Positions 44,128-52,656 of a stretch of DNA of 54,462 bases are shown here, piece after piece. This DNA is from JBKPNZ01 sp046732895 (lineage in GTDB: Bacteria; Actinomycetota; Thermoleophilia; Solirubrobacterales; 70-9). The translations under genes were made by a program, and so were the position numbers. The notes beneath the pieces are model-generated. The model saw only the letters and a list, made by a program, of their open reading frames with translations. It searched no databases and was not told where the DNA came from. Numbering within the stretch: position 1 is the stretch's first letter; each line of letters starts with the position of its first letter. The DNA lies in the NCBI GenBank assembly GCA_046732895.1, contig JBKPNZ010000006.1:1-54462 (forward strand). Reading direction: 5' to 3'.

Positions 44128-45264
44128 CTAAGGCGTCAGCTCGTATGGATAGTCCGTGAGCGTCTCGGAGCCGTCGTCGGTGATGAGCAGAAGGTCCTCG
44201 AAGCGGACACCGCCGACCTCCGGTTCCCACAGACCCGGCTCGATCGCGATCACGTCGCCGGCGACGAGCTCCGCGTGGCCCGCCTGGCCCAGGGCCGGCT
44301 CCTCATGGACCTCGAGCCCGACGCCGTGGCCGAGGGAGAACTGAAAGCCCTCGTTCGGGTCGTCGCCGGGACCGGTGCGCTGGGTGCGCCGGCCCGCGGC
44401 CTCGAACGGGTCGCACGCGAGCGCGTGCAGATCCTTGCCGGTGATGCCCGGGCGGGCGGCGGCCCGCGCCGTCTCGAACGCCTCTCGCACGAGCTCCTCC
44501 TGGACGCGGACGGGCTCTGTGAGGGCACCGACGACGAAGGTGCGGGTCATGTCGGCCCAGCAGCCGGACTCCTCGTCCCGCGGCCACAGATCGACCTGGA
44601 TCGGAAGGTTCGCCGGGAGCGGGCCTGAGCCCGCCTCGTGCCCGAACCCCTGCCAGACCGAGCCCACGATGACCCCCGGAGGAGCAGGTGCGCCGAGCTT
44701 TGCGCAGGCTTCCCGCAGCGCGGCGCGAACCGTCTCGGCCGTGAGCACCTCCCCGTCGACAACCAGCTGCTCACCGTCAGGCTCGGCCCCGCGAAGGACC
44801 TCCGCGGCGGCGGCCATGCCTGCCTCCGCCGCCCGCTGCGCCCGGCGGATCCCCTCGAGCTCGGCCGGCGACTTGACGCGCCGCCTGGCCGCGATCGCCT
44901 CGTAATCCGGCGTGAGGACGATGCCGTCGGACCGGAGCCGATCAGCCACCGCAATCGGCATGTCCGGATCGGCGATCGCCTCGCGCACGCCCATCGCCGC
45001 GGCGGTGCGCGACGTCAGCTCGAGGACCACCTCGTCGCGGCTCATGCCGCTCTTCAGCAGGTCATAGAAGCCGAGCTCAACGAGGTCGTGGAGCTCCGCA
45101 TCCGGGAGCGCCGCCTCGATCCGCGCCTTTTCGAGGTTGCTCGCCATGACGTGAGTGTGCCCGTCGATGATGCCGAGCAGGAACGGATCGAGGATGTCGA
45201 TCGGCAGCTCGTGGCGCATGGCCGCCGATCGCTCCGTGTCGCCGTAGTACAAGAAGTCGGGCAC
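44128..45264 (-). CDS. M24-family Xaa-Pro peptidase-like protein
   Basis: A 378-aa pita-bread-fold protein. Residues ~1-130 are an aminopeptidase P-like N-terminal domain. The catalytic half has IQVDLWPRDEESGCWADMTR (two Asp ligands), SLGHGVGLEVHEEP (His), DVIAIEPGLWEP (Glu) and VRFEDLLLIT (Glu). All five metal positions appear filled, so it should be an active dipeptidase or aminopeptidase. GTG 45264 lies 6 nt after a TAGATT box and is divergent from the YedY-like gene. It ends 1 bp from cydB, convergently. Confidence 0.9.
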   Translation of the reverse strand: MPDFLYYGDTERSAAMRHELPIDILDPFLLGIIDGHTHVMASNLEKARIEAALPDAELHDLVELGFYDLLKSGMSRDEVVLELTSRTAAAMGVREAIADPDMPIAVADRLRSDGIVLTPDYEAIAARRRVKSPAELEGIRRAQRAAEAGMAAAAEVLRGAEPDGEQLVVDGEVLTAETVRAALREACAKLGAPAPPGVIVGSVWQGFGHEAGSGPLPANLPIQVDLWPRDEESGCWADMTRTFVVGALTEPVRVQEELVREAFETARAAARPGITGKDLHALACDPFEAAGRRTQRTGPGDDPNEGFQFSLGHGVGLEVHEEPALGQAGHAELVAGDVIAIEPGLWEPEVGGVRFEDLLLITDDGSETLTDYPYELTP

Positions 45265-45270
45265 GCGGCG

Positions 45271-45276
45271 AATCTA
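45271..45276 (-). promoter_or_regulatory. Putative -10 box (TAGATT) of the leaderless M24 gene
   Basis: TAGATT ends 6 nt before GTG 45264. Confidence 0.45.
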
Positions 45277-45300
45277 GCGATCGCGGCGCTCCCACGGCTA

Positions 45301-45306
45301 TACGCT
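45301..45306 (+). promoter_or_regulatory. Putative -10 box (TACGCT) of the leaderless YedY-like gene
   Basis: TACGCT (within GCTATACGCT) ends 8 nt before GTG 45315. It is 25 bp from the divergent M24 box. Confidence 0.45.
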
Positions 45307-45314
45307 TGCGTGCA

Positions 45315-45929
45315 GTGAGCGATTTCGTCTCCCGGGGATTCGAGGGTCGCCGGCGCACGCCCGACGACCTCGCCGATCGGCTGCCCCCCGGCCAGTACGC
45401 CGAGCCCGGTTTCCCGGTCCTGACCGCGGGCCCCACTCCCGACATCGGCACCACCGGCGAGTGGAGCTTTCGGATCGACGGCATGGTCGCCGGAGAGGTC
45501 GAGTGGAGCTGGGAGGAGTTCGGCGAGCTCGAATTCGAGGATGTGCCCTGCGACATCCACTGCGTGACGAGCTGGTCGAAGCTCGGGACGACCTTTCGCG
45601 GCGTCTCCCTCGATCCGCTGCTCGAGCAGGCCGAGCCGCTCGGCGCCTACGCGATGGCCTACTCCTATGGCGGCTACACCACCAACCTCCCGGTCGAGGA
45701 CCTGACCGATGGCAAGGCGTGGGTCGTGACCGAGCACGAGGGAGAGCCGCTGCCGCGCGAGCACGGCGGGCCAGCCCGGCTCCTGGTGCCGCACCTCTAT
45801 TTCTGGAAGAGCGCCAAGTGGGTGGCGGGGCTGCGGATCATGGACCACGACGAGCCGGGGTTCTGGGAGGCGAACGGCTACCACAACCGCGGCGACCCCT
45901 GGAAGGAAGAGCGCTATTGGACCGACTGA
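45315..45929 (+). CDS. YedY/MsrP-like molybdopterin oxidoreductase (cytosolic form)
   Basis: A 204-aa sulfite-oxidase-fold molybdoenzyme. WSFRIDGMVAGEVEWSWEEF leads to DIHCVTSWSKLGTTFRG, where the Cys is the expected Mo ligand. SYGGYTTNLPVEDLTDGKAW and GGPARLLVPHLYFWKSAKWV follow, ending in an IMDHDEPGFWE C-terminus typical of the short family. No Tat signal precedes it, so it should work in the cytoplasm, unlike E. coli MsrP. The adjacent flavoprotein, overlapping by 13 bp, is the likely electron donor. Substrate may be an oxidised sulfur compound. Confidence 0.88.
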   Translation: MSDFVSRGFEGRRRTPDDLADRLPPGQYAEPGFPVLTAGPTPDIGTTGEWSFRIDGMVAGEVEWSWEEFGELEFEDVPCDIHCVTSWSKLGTTFRGVSLDPLLEQAEPLGAYAMAYSYGGYTTNLPVEDLTDGKAWVVTEHEGEPLPREHGGPARLLVPHLYFWKSAKWVAGLRIMDHDEPGFWEANGYHNRGDPWKEERYWTD

Positions 45930-46657
45930 GCGTGCTGACGCCGGTCGAGCAGCGGGCGCCGGGTAAGTGGCAGATCGGCACGGTGACCCGCGTGAAGCCG
46001 GAGACCCCGCGGGTGAAGTCGTTCCGCATCCGGCTGCCCATGTGGATGCCGCACCTGCCCGGCCAGCACTACGACGTGCGCCTCACCGCTCCCGATGGCT
46101 ACCAGGCGCAGCGCTCCTACTCGATCGCCTCGTCGCCGCTCGACGAGGGCGAGATCGAGCTCACCATCGACAGGCTCGACGAGGGTGAGGTCTCGCCCTA
46201 CTTTCACGACGTCGTCATCGAGGGCGACCAGGTCGAGGTACGCGGGCCGTTCGCGTCGTACTTCGTCTGGCGCGGCGAGCAGCCCGTCGTCCTCGTCGGC
46301 GGAGGCTCCGGCGTCGTGCCGCTGATGGCGATGCTGCGCCACCGGCGGCGCGCGATGCCCGAGCTGCCGATGCATCTCATCTACTCCGTGAGGAGCGCTG
46401 ACGACGTGATCTACGCCGACGAGCTCGCGGCAGACACGACGCTCACGTTCAGCCGCGAGGCACCGGACGGGTGGGACGGCCATACGGGCCGCATCGACGC
46501 CCGGTTGATCGCTCCCCTCGCGCACGCCGAGGCGACCGCCTTCGTCTGCGGCTCGAACGGGTTCGTCGAGGCAGCCGTCGGCCTGTTGCTCGACGCGGGC
46601 ATCGCGCCCGAGCGGGTACGCACCGAGCGGTTCGGGCCGACGGGGTTGACGGCCTAG
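45917..46657 (+). CDS. Ferredoxin reductase-type FAD/NAD-binding flavoprotein
   Basis: A 246-aa FNR-like protein. The FAD domain has the flavin motif in QAQRSYSIASSPLDEGE (RxYSxxS). The NAD(P) domain opens VVLVGGGSGVVPLMAMLRHR and ends AFVCGSNGFVEAAVGLLLDA with a C-terminal ERFGPTG. No 2Fe-2S ferredoxin domain is attached. I prefer TTG 45917, with GGAAGG upstream, to GTG 45932, which has no ribosome site. The overlap with the molybdoenzyme suggests they form an electron-transfer pair. Confidence 0.9.
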   Translation: MDRLSVLTPVEQRAPGKWQIGTVTRVKPETPRVKSFRIRLPMWMPHLPGQHYDVRLTAPDGYQAQRSYSIASSPLDEGEIELTIDRLDEGEVSPYFHDVVIEGDQVEVRGPFASYFVWRGEQPVVLVGGGSGVVPLMAMLRHRRRAMPELPMHLIYSVRSADDVIYADELAADTTLTFSREAPDGWDGHTGRIDARLIAPLAHAEATAFVCGSNGFVEAAVGLLLDAGIAPERVRTERFGPTGLTA

Positions 46658-47754
46658 GCGCGTCCGACGATGCCGTCGAGCTGGCGCATGCGTGCGGACT
46701 CCGGCGTGTGGCCGACGAGCGCATTGCGGAGGGCCCGCATCGGGGCCGATCCGAGCAGCGCCATTCGCGCGGCAACCCGCGAGCGACGCACGAGGTGGGT
46801 GGTCCGCGCGATCCGGAGCGGCTCGTAGGTCGCGAGCGCGGCGCGAACGTCAGCGGTCGCCCTCAGCGCATCACGAAGGACGACGGCGTCCTCGAGGGCC
46901 GCGCACGCGCCCTGTCCCAGGAAGGGCAGCATCGGATGGGCGGCGTCGCCCAGGAGCGTCGCGGCATCGGTTCCCCACCTGCGCGCGGGGCGCCGGTCGA
47001 AGAGGGCATGGCAGAGAACGTCCTCAGCGGGCGTCGCCTCGATCAGCTCCGGGAGCGGCTCCCCGTAGCCGGCCGCGTGGCGTGCAAGCTCGGCGCGATC
47101 CCCGCCATCACCGCGATAGGCCAGATACCAGTAGGCGCGATCACCGGGGAGCCTGAGCAACCCCGCGATGCTGCCGTCCCCCCACCACTCTCCGGCAGGA
47201 AGCTCATCGGACGCGGCGGCCACGCCGCGGAAGGCCACGATCCCCGAGTCCCTGGGCTCGCCGTCCGCGAGCAACGCTGCGCGCAGGGTCGAGCGAAGAC
47301 CGTCGGCGCCGACGATGAGGTCCGCTCGGTGCGTACTTCCGTCGGCGAAGCGAAGAGTCCCCTCTTCGAACTCATCGACCCTGCTGCCCAGGCGCAGGCG
47401 CTCCGCGCCCAGTCCGTCCAGCAGAGCCTCGTGAAGATCGGCGCGGTGGACTCCCACGAGCGGGGCGCCGAACCGTTCCGCGATCGCGTCCGGGTCGAAC
47501 TGGGCGATCACGCTCCCGTCGGCGCGGCGCAGCGCTCCGCCGCCCCGCTCGACCCCGGGAGCGTCGGCGACGGAGCCCAGGCCGAGCGCGCGCAGCGCGC
47601 GCACGCCATTGGGCCAGATCGAAAGGCCGGCGCCGAGCGGACGGACCTCCTCGGCCTCCTCGAAGACGGTGACCGACCACCCCGCCTGGCCAAGAGCGAT
47701 TCCGGCGGCGAGGCCGCCGATGCCGGCTCCGACTACGGCTGCCTGATCGGCCAT
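46654..47754 (-). CDS. FAD-dependent aromatic-type monooxygenase
   Basis: A 366-aa class A flavin monooxygenase (PHBH fold). FAD motif AAVVGAGIGGLAAGIALGQA, DG motif HRADLIVGADGLRSTLR, and the GD motif TLLGDAAHPMLPFLGQGACA, followed by AALEDAVVLRDAL. All three fingerprint motifs are intact. Similar small enzymes hydroxylate aromatic acids or tailor natural products; the substrate cannot be named. It converges with the flavoprotein gene with a 4-bp overlap of ends and lies 3 bp after the NYN gene stop region. Confidence 0.9.
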   Translation of the reverse strand: MADQAAVVGAGIGGLAAGIALGQAGWSVTVFEEAEEVRPLGAGLSIWPNGVRALRALGLGSVADAPGVERGGGALRRADGSVIAQFDPDAIAERFGAPLVGVHRADLHEALLDGLGAERLRLGSRVDEFEEGTLRFADGSTHRADLIVGADGLRSTLRAALLADGEPRDSGIVAFRGVAAASDELPAGEWWGDGSIAGLLRLPGDRAYWYLAYRGDGGDRAELARHAAGYGEPLPELIEATPAEDVLCHALFDRRPARRWGTDAATLLGDAAHPMLPFLGQGACAALEDAVVLRDALRATADVRAALATYEPLRIARTTHLVRRSRVAARMALLGSAPMRALRNALVGHTPESARMRQLDGIVGRA

Positions 47755-47757
47755 CGG

Positions 47758-48126
47758 CTAGCCGGACTCGATTCGATCCCGAAACGGCGCGGCGGGCTCG
47801 ACCGTCGCTCCACTCCCGCGCACGAGATCCGCGAGCAGATGATCCGAGGTGACGACCCGGATTGAGCGCGGGTCGGCGTCCTGGCGAACGCGCCGGATGA
47901 TCTCGTCGTCGGCGGCGTCCCTCCGCGCCTTCGGCGCATGCGCAACCTCGATCACCGGCGAGGTGACCGATGGCTTGCGCTCGAAGACGACCGTGACGTC
48001 GTCGCCCGTGGCGGCGGACCAGCGCTCGAGGCGATCGACGAGGCGGGCCATCGCGGCATCGCGATCCCTCCACCACCCGTCGGGGCGCGAGCCGATCACG
48101 TTCATCCCGTCCACGAGCCACCGCAT
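47758..48126 (-). CDS. NYN-domain (YacP-like) putative ribonuclease
   Basis: A 122-aa PIN-like/NYN nuclease. It opens MRWLVDGMNVIGSRPDGWW (the DGxN active-site motif), continues DDVTVVFERKP and AADDEIIRRVRQDADPRSIR, and ends with VVTSDHLLADLVRGSGATVE. The Asp positions of the NYN active site are present. YacP-type proteins trim mRNA or tRNA. ATG 48126 lies 7 nt after a TATTCT box. It is the upstream gene of a pair with the monooxygenase. Confidence 0.88.
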   Translation of the reverse strand: MRWLVDGMNVIGSRPDGWWRDRDAAMARLVDRLERWSAATGDDVTVVFERKPSVTSPVIEVAHAPKARRDAADDEIIRRVRQDADPRSIRVVTSDHLLADLVRGSGATVEPAAPFRDRIESG

Positions 48127-48133
48127 GCGCCGC

Positions 48134-48139
48134 AGAATA
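48134..48139 (-). promoter_or_regulatory. Putative -10 box (TATTCT) of the leaderless NYN gene
   Basis: TATTCT, the closest to the TATAAT consensus in the window, ends 7 nt before ATG 48126. Confidence 0.5.
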
Positions 48140-48190
48140 GGTCGGCGCGGTTGAGGTCGCCCTCCGGGTGCCGCCACGCCTCTCGGGCGG

Positions 48191-49165
48191 TCAGGAGACC
48201 TGGCCGGAACCGGCTTGCGCCACGGCCGCAGCCGGTACGCGCGCCCAGGGCCAGCGGATTGACCCCGCCAGGACCGAGGCGGCGAAGAAGAGCGCCCCCA
48301 AAGCGGCCGTCGCCGTGAGCAACGCACCGGCGGCCGCCGCGGCCCCGCTGTCCGAACCGAAGACGATCACTGCCGACGCGGCGCCGATGCTCGGGCCGAC
48401 CGGGAGCACGCCCAGGACGGCGATCCCGATCAAGAGCGCGACCGAGTCGAAGACCGAGGCGTCGACCCCCACGGCGTTCAGCACGAACCAGTTGCGGGCG
48501 ATCTGCAGGCAGACGGCCAGGACCACGAGCGCGATTACCCGGTTGCGACCTTTCAGGCCGCGCATGACTCCAAGGCCCATCCAGACGCCGTGACGGCGCT
48601 TGTGGGCGAGCTTTCGAAGGCCTGTCATCGCGGCGATGGTGACGGCGATTCCGACCGGTGGCACCCACCACGCGAGGCCGAGCGGGCCGACGAGGGTGAA
48701 GGACATGAGCGCCGCGAGCACGGCCTCGACGATCACGATCGGAACCTCCGTCGCCGCCAAGACCGATGCGCGGGGACTGTCGTCAGGCGCCGAGCGGCGG
48801 AGCGCGGCAATCCGAACCGCGAGCCCGAACTGGCCGTTCAGCAGGTTCCCGAGGTAACCCGCGCTGGCCGCGGGGTAAAGGCGCCGCCGGGAAACCGTGC
48901 CACCGGCACCCCCGATGCAGAGTCCCCACGTCTCACTGCGAACGGCGAGCCATACGACCTGAAGCAATGCGGCGAGCGCCAGGATCCAAATCGGCGCCGC
49001 CCCCAGGGCCGCGACGAACTGGTCCCGATCCCCGGCCAGGGCGACGATCACGGCCACGGCGACGACGAGTGAGCCGGCAATCGTGACCTTCACCGGATGA
49101 TTGCGGTAGGCGGAGCGCGCTCTTGCCACCGATCGGCGGATGAGCCGAGGCGGATCCGGGGTCAA
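48191..49165 (-). CDS. LPG synthase-like flippase-domain membrane protein (UPF0104)
   Basis: A 324-aa protein with about eight helices (VTIAGSLVVAVAVIVALAG, IWILALAALLQVVWLAVRS, APDDSPRASVLAATEVPIVI with a following helix, and so on). The pattern SAGYLGNLLNGQFGLAVRIA corresponds to the GYxxNxxxP/FGE-type motif of the LPG synthase/YbhN transmembrane family, involved in lipid flipping or aminoacyl-lipid handling. No aminoacyl-transferase domain is attached. TTG 49165 follows GGAGGAG and is preferred to the unmarked upstream extension. Confidence 0.78.
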   Translation of the reverse strand: MTPDPPRLIRRSVARARSAYRNHPVKVTIAGSLVVAVAVIVALAGDRDQFVAALGAAPIWILALAALLQVVWLAVRSETWGLCIGGAGGTVSRRRLYPAASAGYLGNLLNGQFGLAVRIAALRRSAPDDSPRASVLAATEVPIVIVEAVLAALMSFTLVGPLGLAWWVPPVGIAVTIAAMTGLRKLAHKRRHGVWMGLGVMRGLKGRNRVIALVVLAVCLQIARNWFVLNAVGVDASVFDSVALLIGIAVLGVLPVGPSIGAASAVIVFGSDSGAAAAAGALLTATAALGALFFAASVLAGSIRWPWARVPAAAVAQAGSGQVS

Positions 49166-49244
49166 GACGCTCCTCCAGTCGACGGTGCGGGCGGGCGCGG
49201 AGGATGCGATCAGGCAACGACAGCGAGCGCTGGCACGTTTGGGC

Positions 49245-49292
49245 CGCACGAATTGTGCGACTCACACACCGTAACACCGGTCGTCGGCCGAC
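49245..49292. promoter_or_regulatory. Two palindromes in the flippase-ROK intergenic region
   Basis: CGCAC-GAATT-GTGCG (49245-49259) and GTCGGCCGAC (49283-49292) lie in the 196-bp divergent gap. Both are candidate operator sites. Confidence 0.35.
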
Positions 49293-49339
49293 AGGGATTG
49301 CGTGGGCGTCTCCTCCTAATTCGCCGATGTTCGGACATA

Positions 49340-49402
49340 CCAAGGCATTTTTCGGAGAAATTTGCGTAAAGCCTTGACAAATAACCCCCGATGTGAAATG
49401 GA
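49340..49402 (+). promoter_or_regulatory. AT-rich promoter/operator region of the ROK gene
   Basis: A markedly AT-rich stretch contains an imperfect inverted repeat ATTTTTC-GGA-GAAATTT (near 49347-49363), then TTGACA at 49374-49379. No clear -10 is seen 17 nt later (AATGGA). ROK repressors often bind AT-rich palindromes in their own promoters. Confidence 0.45.
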
Positions 49403-50615
49403 TTCGCTCGCTGTGAGGAGGAGAAGCGGCTCGTTGGCCTCCCTTAGGGAGGGCAACCGCAAGCGAGTGATCGACGCGTTGCGCACGCGTGGAGTCGCGA
49501 GCCGTGCAGAGCTCGCTCGGATCACCGGGCTCTCGCGCTCGACGATCTCAACGATCGTCTCGGACCTCGTGGACAGCGGCCTCGCGGGCGAACGAGACGG
49601 TCAGCCCGACGGCGAGGCTCACGCCGGCCGGCCACCGGTGATGGTTTCCCTGAACAGCTCGGCCGGCCTTGCGCTGGGCATCGACTTCGGGCACCGCCAC
49701 CTTCGCGTCGCCGTCTCCGACTTGGCCCACCAGGTCCTGGCCGAGCGCTGGCGCGAGATGGACGTCGATCATTCGGCCGAAGAGGGGCTCGACGCGGCCG
49801 CCGAGTTCGTGGAGGAGGTTCTGGCGGACGCCGGCGTGGAGTCGGGGCGAGTCATCGGGGTCGGGATGGGGCTGCCGGCTCCGATCAACCGCGCAACCGG
49901 AGCCGTGCTTGCGGCCTCCATCCTCCCCGGATGGGTCGGCATAGATGCCGCGGCGGAGGCGAGTGCCCGCCTTGGGATGCCTGTCCAGGTCGAGAACGAC
50001 GCTAACCTGGGCGCGCTCGCCGAGCTCGTTTCGGGCGCCGCCAAGGGAAAGTCCGAGGTCGCCTACATCAAGGCCTCATCCGGCATCGGCGCCGGCCTGA
50101 TCTCGAACGGGCGTCTGCAGCACGGCGTCAGCGGGACCGCGGGCGAGGTCGGCCACACCGTCATCGCTGAGGGCGGGCCTGTGTGCCGGTGCGGCAATCG
50201 AGGTTGCCTCGAGACGCTCGCCTCGTCGCGTGCGATCGCCCGCCTTCTGAGCGCAAGCCGCAACGAGGAGATCTCAAGCCGGCGGCTGCTCGAGCTTTGT
50301 GCGGCCGGGGACGCCGCGGCGCAGCGACTGATCGGCGACGCCGGGCGCGCGATCGGGATTGCGGTGGCAAACCTCTGCAACCTCCTGAATCCCCAGTGCG
50401 TGATCGTCGGCGGGGACCTGAGCGGCGCCGGTGAGGCCCTTCTTGGACCGCTCCGCGAAACCGCTCGGCGCAACGCGATCCCGAGCGCGGTCGAGGACCT
50501 GGAGATCGTCGCCGGCGTCCTCGGCGAGCGCGCCGAGCTGCTGGGCGCCCTGGCCCTCGTGATGCAGGAGTCCGAGCGCTTCTCGGCTCCCGAGCTGATG
50601 AGTCAGGCCGCATGA
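49398..50615 (+). CDS. ROK-family transcriptional regulator (XylR-like)
   Basis: About 405 aa from ATG 49398; GTG 49413 and TTG 49434 are alternatives if transcription starts at the TTGACA-linked promoter. The N-terminal winged helix has RGVASRAELARITGLSRSTI. The ROK domain has ALGIDFGHRHLRVAVSDL, VGMGLPAPINRATG, VENDANLGALAE and the zinc motif GHTVIAEGGPVCRCGNRGCL, so both the sugar-binding Glu-His and Cys ligands are present. It heads a sugar ABC transporter locus and probably represses it until the sugar binds. Confidence 0.92.
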   Translation: MDSLAVRRRSGSLASLREGNRKRVIDALRTRGVASRAELARITGLSRSTISTIVSDLVDSGLAGERDGQPDGEAHAGRPPVMVSLNSSAGLALGIDFGHRHLRVAVSDLAHQVLAERWREMDVDHSAEEGLDAAAEFVEEVLADAGVESGRVIGVGMGLPAPINRATGAVLAASILPGWVGIDAAAEASARLGMPVQVENDANLGALAELVSGAAKGKSEVAYIKASSGIGAGLISNGRLQHGVSGTAGEVGHTVIAEGGPVCRCGNRGCLETLASSRAIARLLSASRNEEISSRRLLELCAAGDAAAQRLIGDAGRAIGIAVANLCNLLNPQCVIVGGDLSGAGEALLGPLRETARRNAIPSAVEDLEIVAGVLGERAELLGALALVMQESERFSAPELMSQAA

Positions 50616-50711
50616 GAACTGAAATGGAAAGTGAGCGCGACGGCAACGGAGCGCGAGAGAGGAAGGTGTGATGGACATGGGTGTCATTGCCAATCGAGGA
50701 GGTTGGAGACG

Positions 50712-51800
50712 ATGAGGACAAGAAGACTCCTCGCGGTAGCCGTCGCGGGAGCGATCGCCGCCGTGGGGCTGGCCGCGTGCGGCGGCGGCGACGACTCGAG
50801 CTCGGGGAGCGGCAGCATCGCCTTCCTGCTGCCCGAGACCCAGACGGCTCGCTATGAGACGCAGGACAAGCCGCTTTTCGAGCAGAAGGTTCAGGAGCTG
50901 TGTCCCGACTGCGACATCCTCTACCAGAACGCGGACCAGGATCCGGCCAAGCAGCAGCAGCAGGTCGAGGCCGCAGTGACCGAGGGCGTTGACGTCATCG
51001 TGCTCGACCCGGTCGACTCGACGTCGGCGGCGGGCCTCGTGACCCGCGCCAAGCAGGCCGACATCCCGGTGATCAGCTACGACCGCCTGATCCTGAACGC
51101 GGACCTCGACTACTACGTCGAGTTCAATTCGAGCGAGGTCGGCACCCAGCAGGGTGAGGCCCTCGCGAAGAAGCTCGCCGAGGACGGGAGCCCGAAGGGG
51201 CCGATCGTTCAGATCAACGGCGACCCCAAGGACAACAACGCCAAGTTGTTCAAGGAGGGCGCGTCGAAGGTCTTCTCGGACAAGGGGATCGACGTCGCAC
51301 AGGAGTACGACACGCCCGATTGGCTGCCCGAGAATGCCCAGCGCGAGATGGAGCAGGCGATCACGGCCGTCGGCAAGGATGGGTTCAATGGCGTGTACGC
51401 CGCCAATGACGGAACGGCCGGCGGCGCCATCGCCGCCCTGAAGGGGGCCGGCATCGACCCGCAGGACGTCCCCGTCACGGGCCAGGACGCCGAGCTCGCC
51501 GCAATTCAGCGGATCCTCGCCGGCGAGCAGTACATGACCGTCTACAAGCCGATCAAGCCGCTCGCTGACGACGCTGCCGAGCTCGCAGTGGCCGTCGCGA
51601 ACGGTGATGACGTGCCCAGCGGCATCGTCAACGGCAAGGAGGACAACGGCACCGAGGAAGTGCCGACGGCGATCAACAAGACGATCCCGGTGTTCAAGGA
51701 CAACGTCAAGGACACCGTGATCGCGGACGGATACTGGACCGCCAAGGACGTCTGCACGAAGCAGTACGAGCAGGCGTGCCAGGACGCTGGTATTCAGTAA
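50712..51800 (+). CDS. Sugar ABC transporter substrate-binding lipoprotein (XylF-like)
   Basis: A 362-aa lipoprotein: signal peptide with lipobox VGLAAC (Cys23), then a Gly/Ser linker. The periplasmic-binding fold is of the pentose type: FLLPETQTARYETQDKPLFE, QQQQVEAAVTEGVDVIVLDP, IPVISYDRLILNADLDYYVE, VYAANDGTAGGAIAALKGAG and VTGQDAELAAIQRILAGEQY, a layout characteristic of D-xylose-binding XylF. Asp/Asn/Arg residues of the sugar site appear retained. Start is ATG 50712 after GAGGAGG. 50616-50711 before it contains no gene. Confidence 0.93.
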   Translation: MRTRRLLAVAVAGAIAAVGLAACGGGDDSSSGSGSIAFLLPETQTARYETQDKPLFEQKVQELCPDCDILYQNADQDPAKQQQQVEAAVTEGVDVIVLDPVDSTSAAGLVTRAKQADIPVISYDRLILNADLDYYVEFNSSEVGTQQGEALAKKLAEDGSPKGPIVQINGDPKDNNAKLFKEGASKVFSDKGIDVAQEYDTPDWLPENAQREMEQAITAVGKDGFNGVYAANDGTAGGAIAALKGAGIDPQDVPVTGQDAELAAIQRILAGEQYMTVYKPIKPLADDAAELAVAVANGDDVPSGIVNGKEDNGTEEVPTAINKTIPVFKDNVKDTVIADGYWTAKDVCTKQYEQACQDAGIQ

Positions 51801-51837
51801 CGCGGTTGGCGGGTACCGGAGGCGCGAGGAGAGGTGA

Positions 51838-52656
51838 ATGGCTGAAACCCAGAGCACAGTCGAGCCTGGTTCAAGCGGACCTGACGGTCAGCCTCTCCTC
51901 GCGCTGAAGGGCTACTCGAAGAGCTTCGGCGCGGTCGACGCCCTCAAGGACGTCGACCTGGAGCTCCACCCGGGCGAGGTCATCGGCCTCGTCGGCGACA
52001 ACGGCGCCGGAAAGTCGACCCTCGTCAAGGCGATCGCCGGCGTCCAGCCGGCGGACCGCGGCGAAGCGTATTTCGACGGGGCACCAGTGACGCTCAGAAC
52101 CCCGCAGGAAGCAACGGGATTGGGAATCGCGACCGTCTACCAGGACCTCGCGCTGTGCGAGAACCTCGACGTGGTGGCGAACCTCTACCTCGGCCAGGAA
52201 GTCTCCGACGGCGGTCCGGGCGTCCTGGACGAGACCGCGATGGAGCAGAAGGCAAGTGAGCTCCTCGACTCGCTCGGCGTGACGACGATTCGCAGCGTGC
52301 GGATCGACGTCGAGCGCCTGTCCGGCGGTCAGCGCCAAGCGATCGCGATCGCCCGCTCGCTCCTGGGCGAGCCGAAGGTGGTTCTGCTGGACGAGCCGAC
52401 GGCCGCTCTCGGCGTCGTCCAGACCCGCCACATCCTCGAGCTGATCAAGCGGCTGAAGGAGCGTGGACTCGGCGTGATCGTGATCTCGCACAACCTCGCC
52501 GACGTCTTCCAGGTCGCCGACCGGGCTGTGGTACTTCGCCTGGGGCGACTCGCCGGCGCCTTCGAGATCGGCAAGTCAAGCCAGGAGGAGATCGTGGGCG
52601 CGATCACGGGCGCCGAGTTCGGTTCCGAGCGCCCGACCGAGGAGGCACCCTTATGA
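51838..52656 (+). CDS. Sugar ABC transporter ATP-binding protein, single nucleotide-binding domain
   Basis: A 272-aa ATPase: Walker A GLVGDNGAGKSTLVKAIAG, Q loop VYQDLALCENL, signature VERLSGGQRQAIAIARSLLG, Walker B VVLLDEPTAALG and the switch His in VIVISHNLADVF. Only one domain is present, about half the size of the tandem XylG/RbsA type, so a homodimer must serve the permease, as in FrcA-type systems. The start follows GAGGAGAGGTGA. The end overlaps the permease start by 4 bp (ATGA). Confidence 0.95.
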   Translation: MAETQSTVEPGSSGPDGQPLLALKGYSKSFGAVDALKDVDLELHPGEVIGLVGDNGAGKSTLVKAIAGVQPADRGEAYFDGAPVTLRTPQEATGLGIATVYQDLALCENLDVVANLYLGQEVSDGGPGVLDETAMEQKASELLDSLGVTTIRSVRIDVERLSGGQRQAIAIARSLLGEPKVVLLDEPTAALGVVQTRHILELIKRLKERGLGVIVISHNLADVFQVADRAVVLRLGRLAGAFEIGKSSQEEIVGAITGAEFGSERPTEEAPL

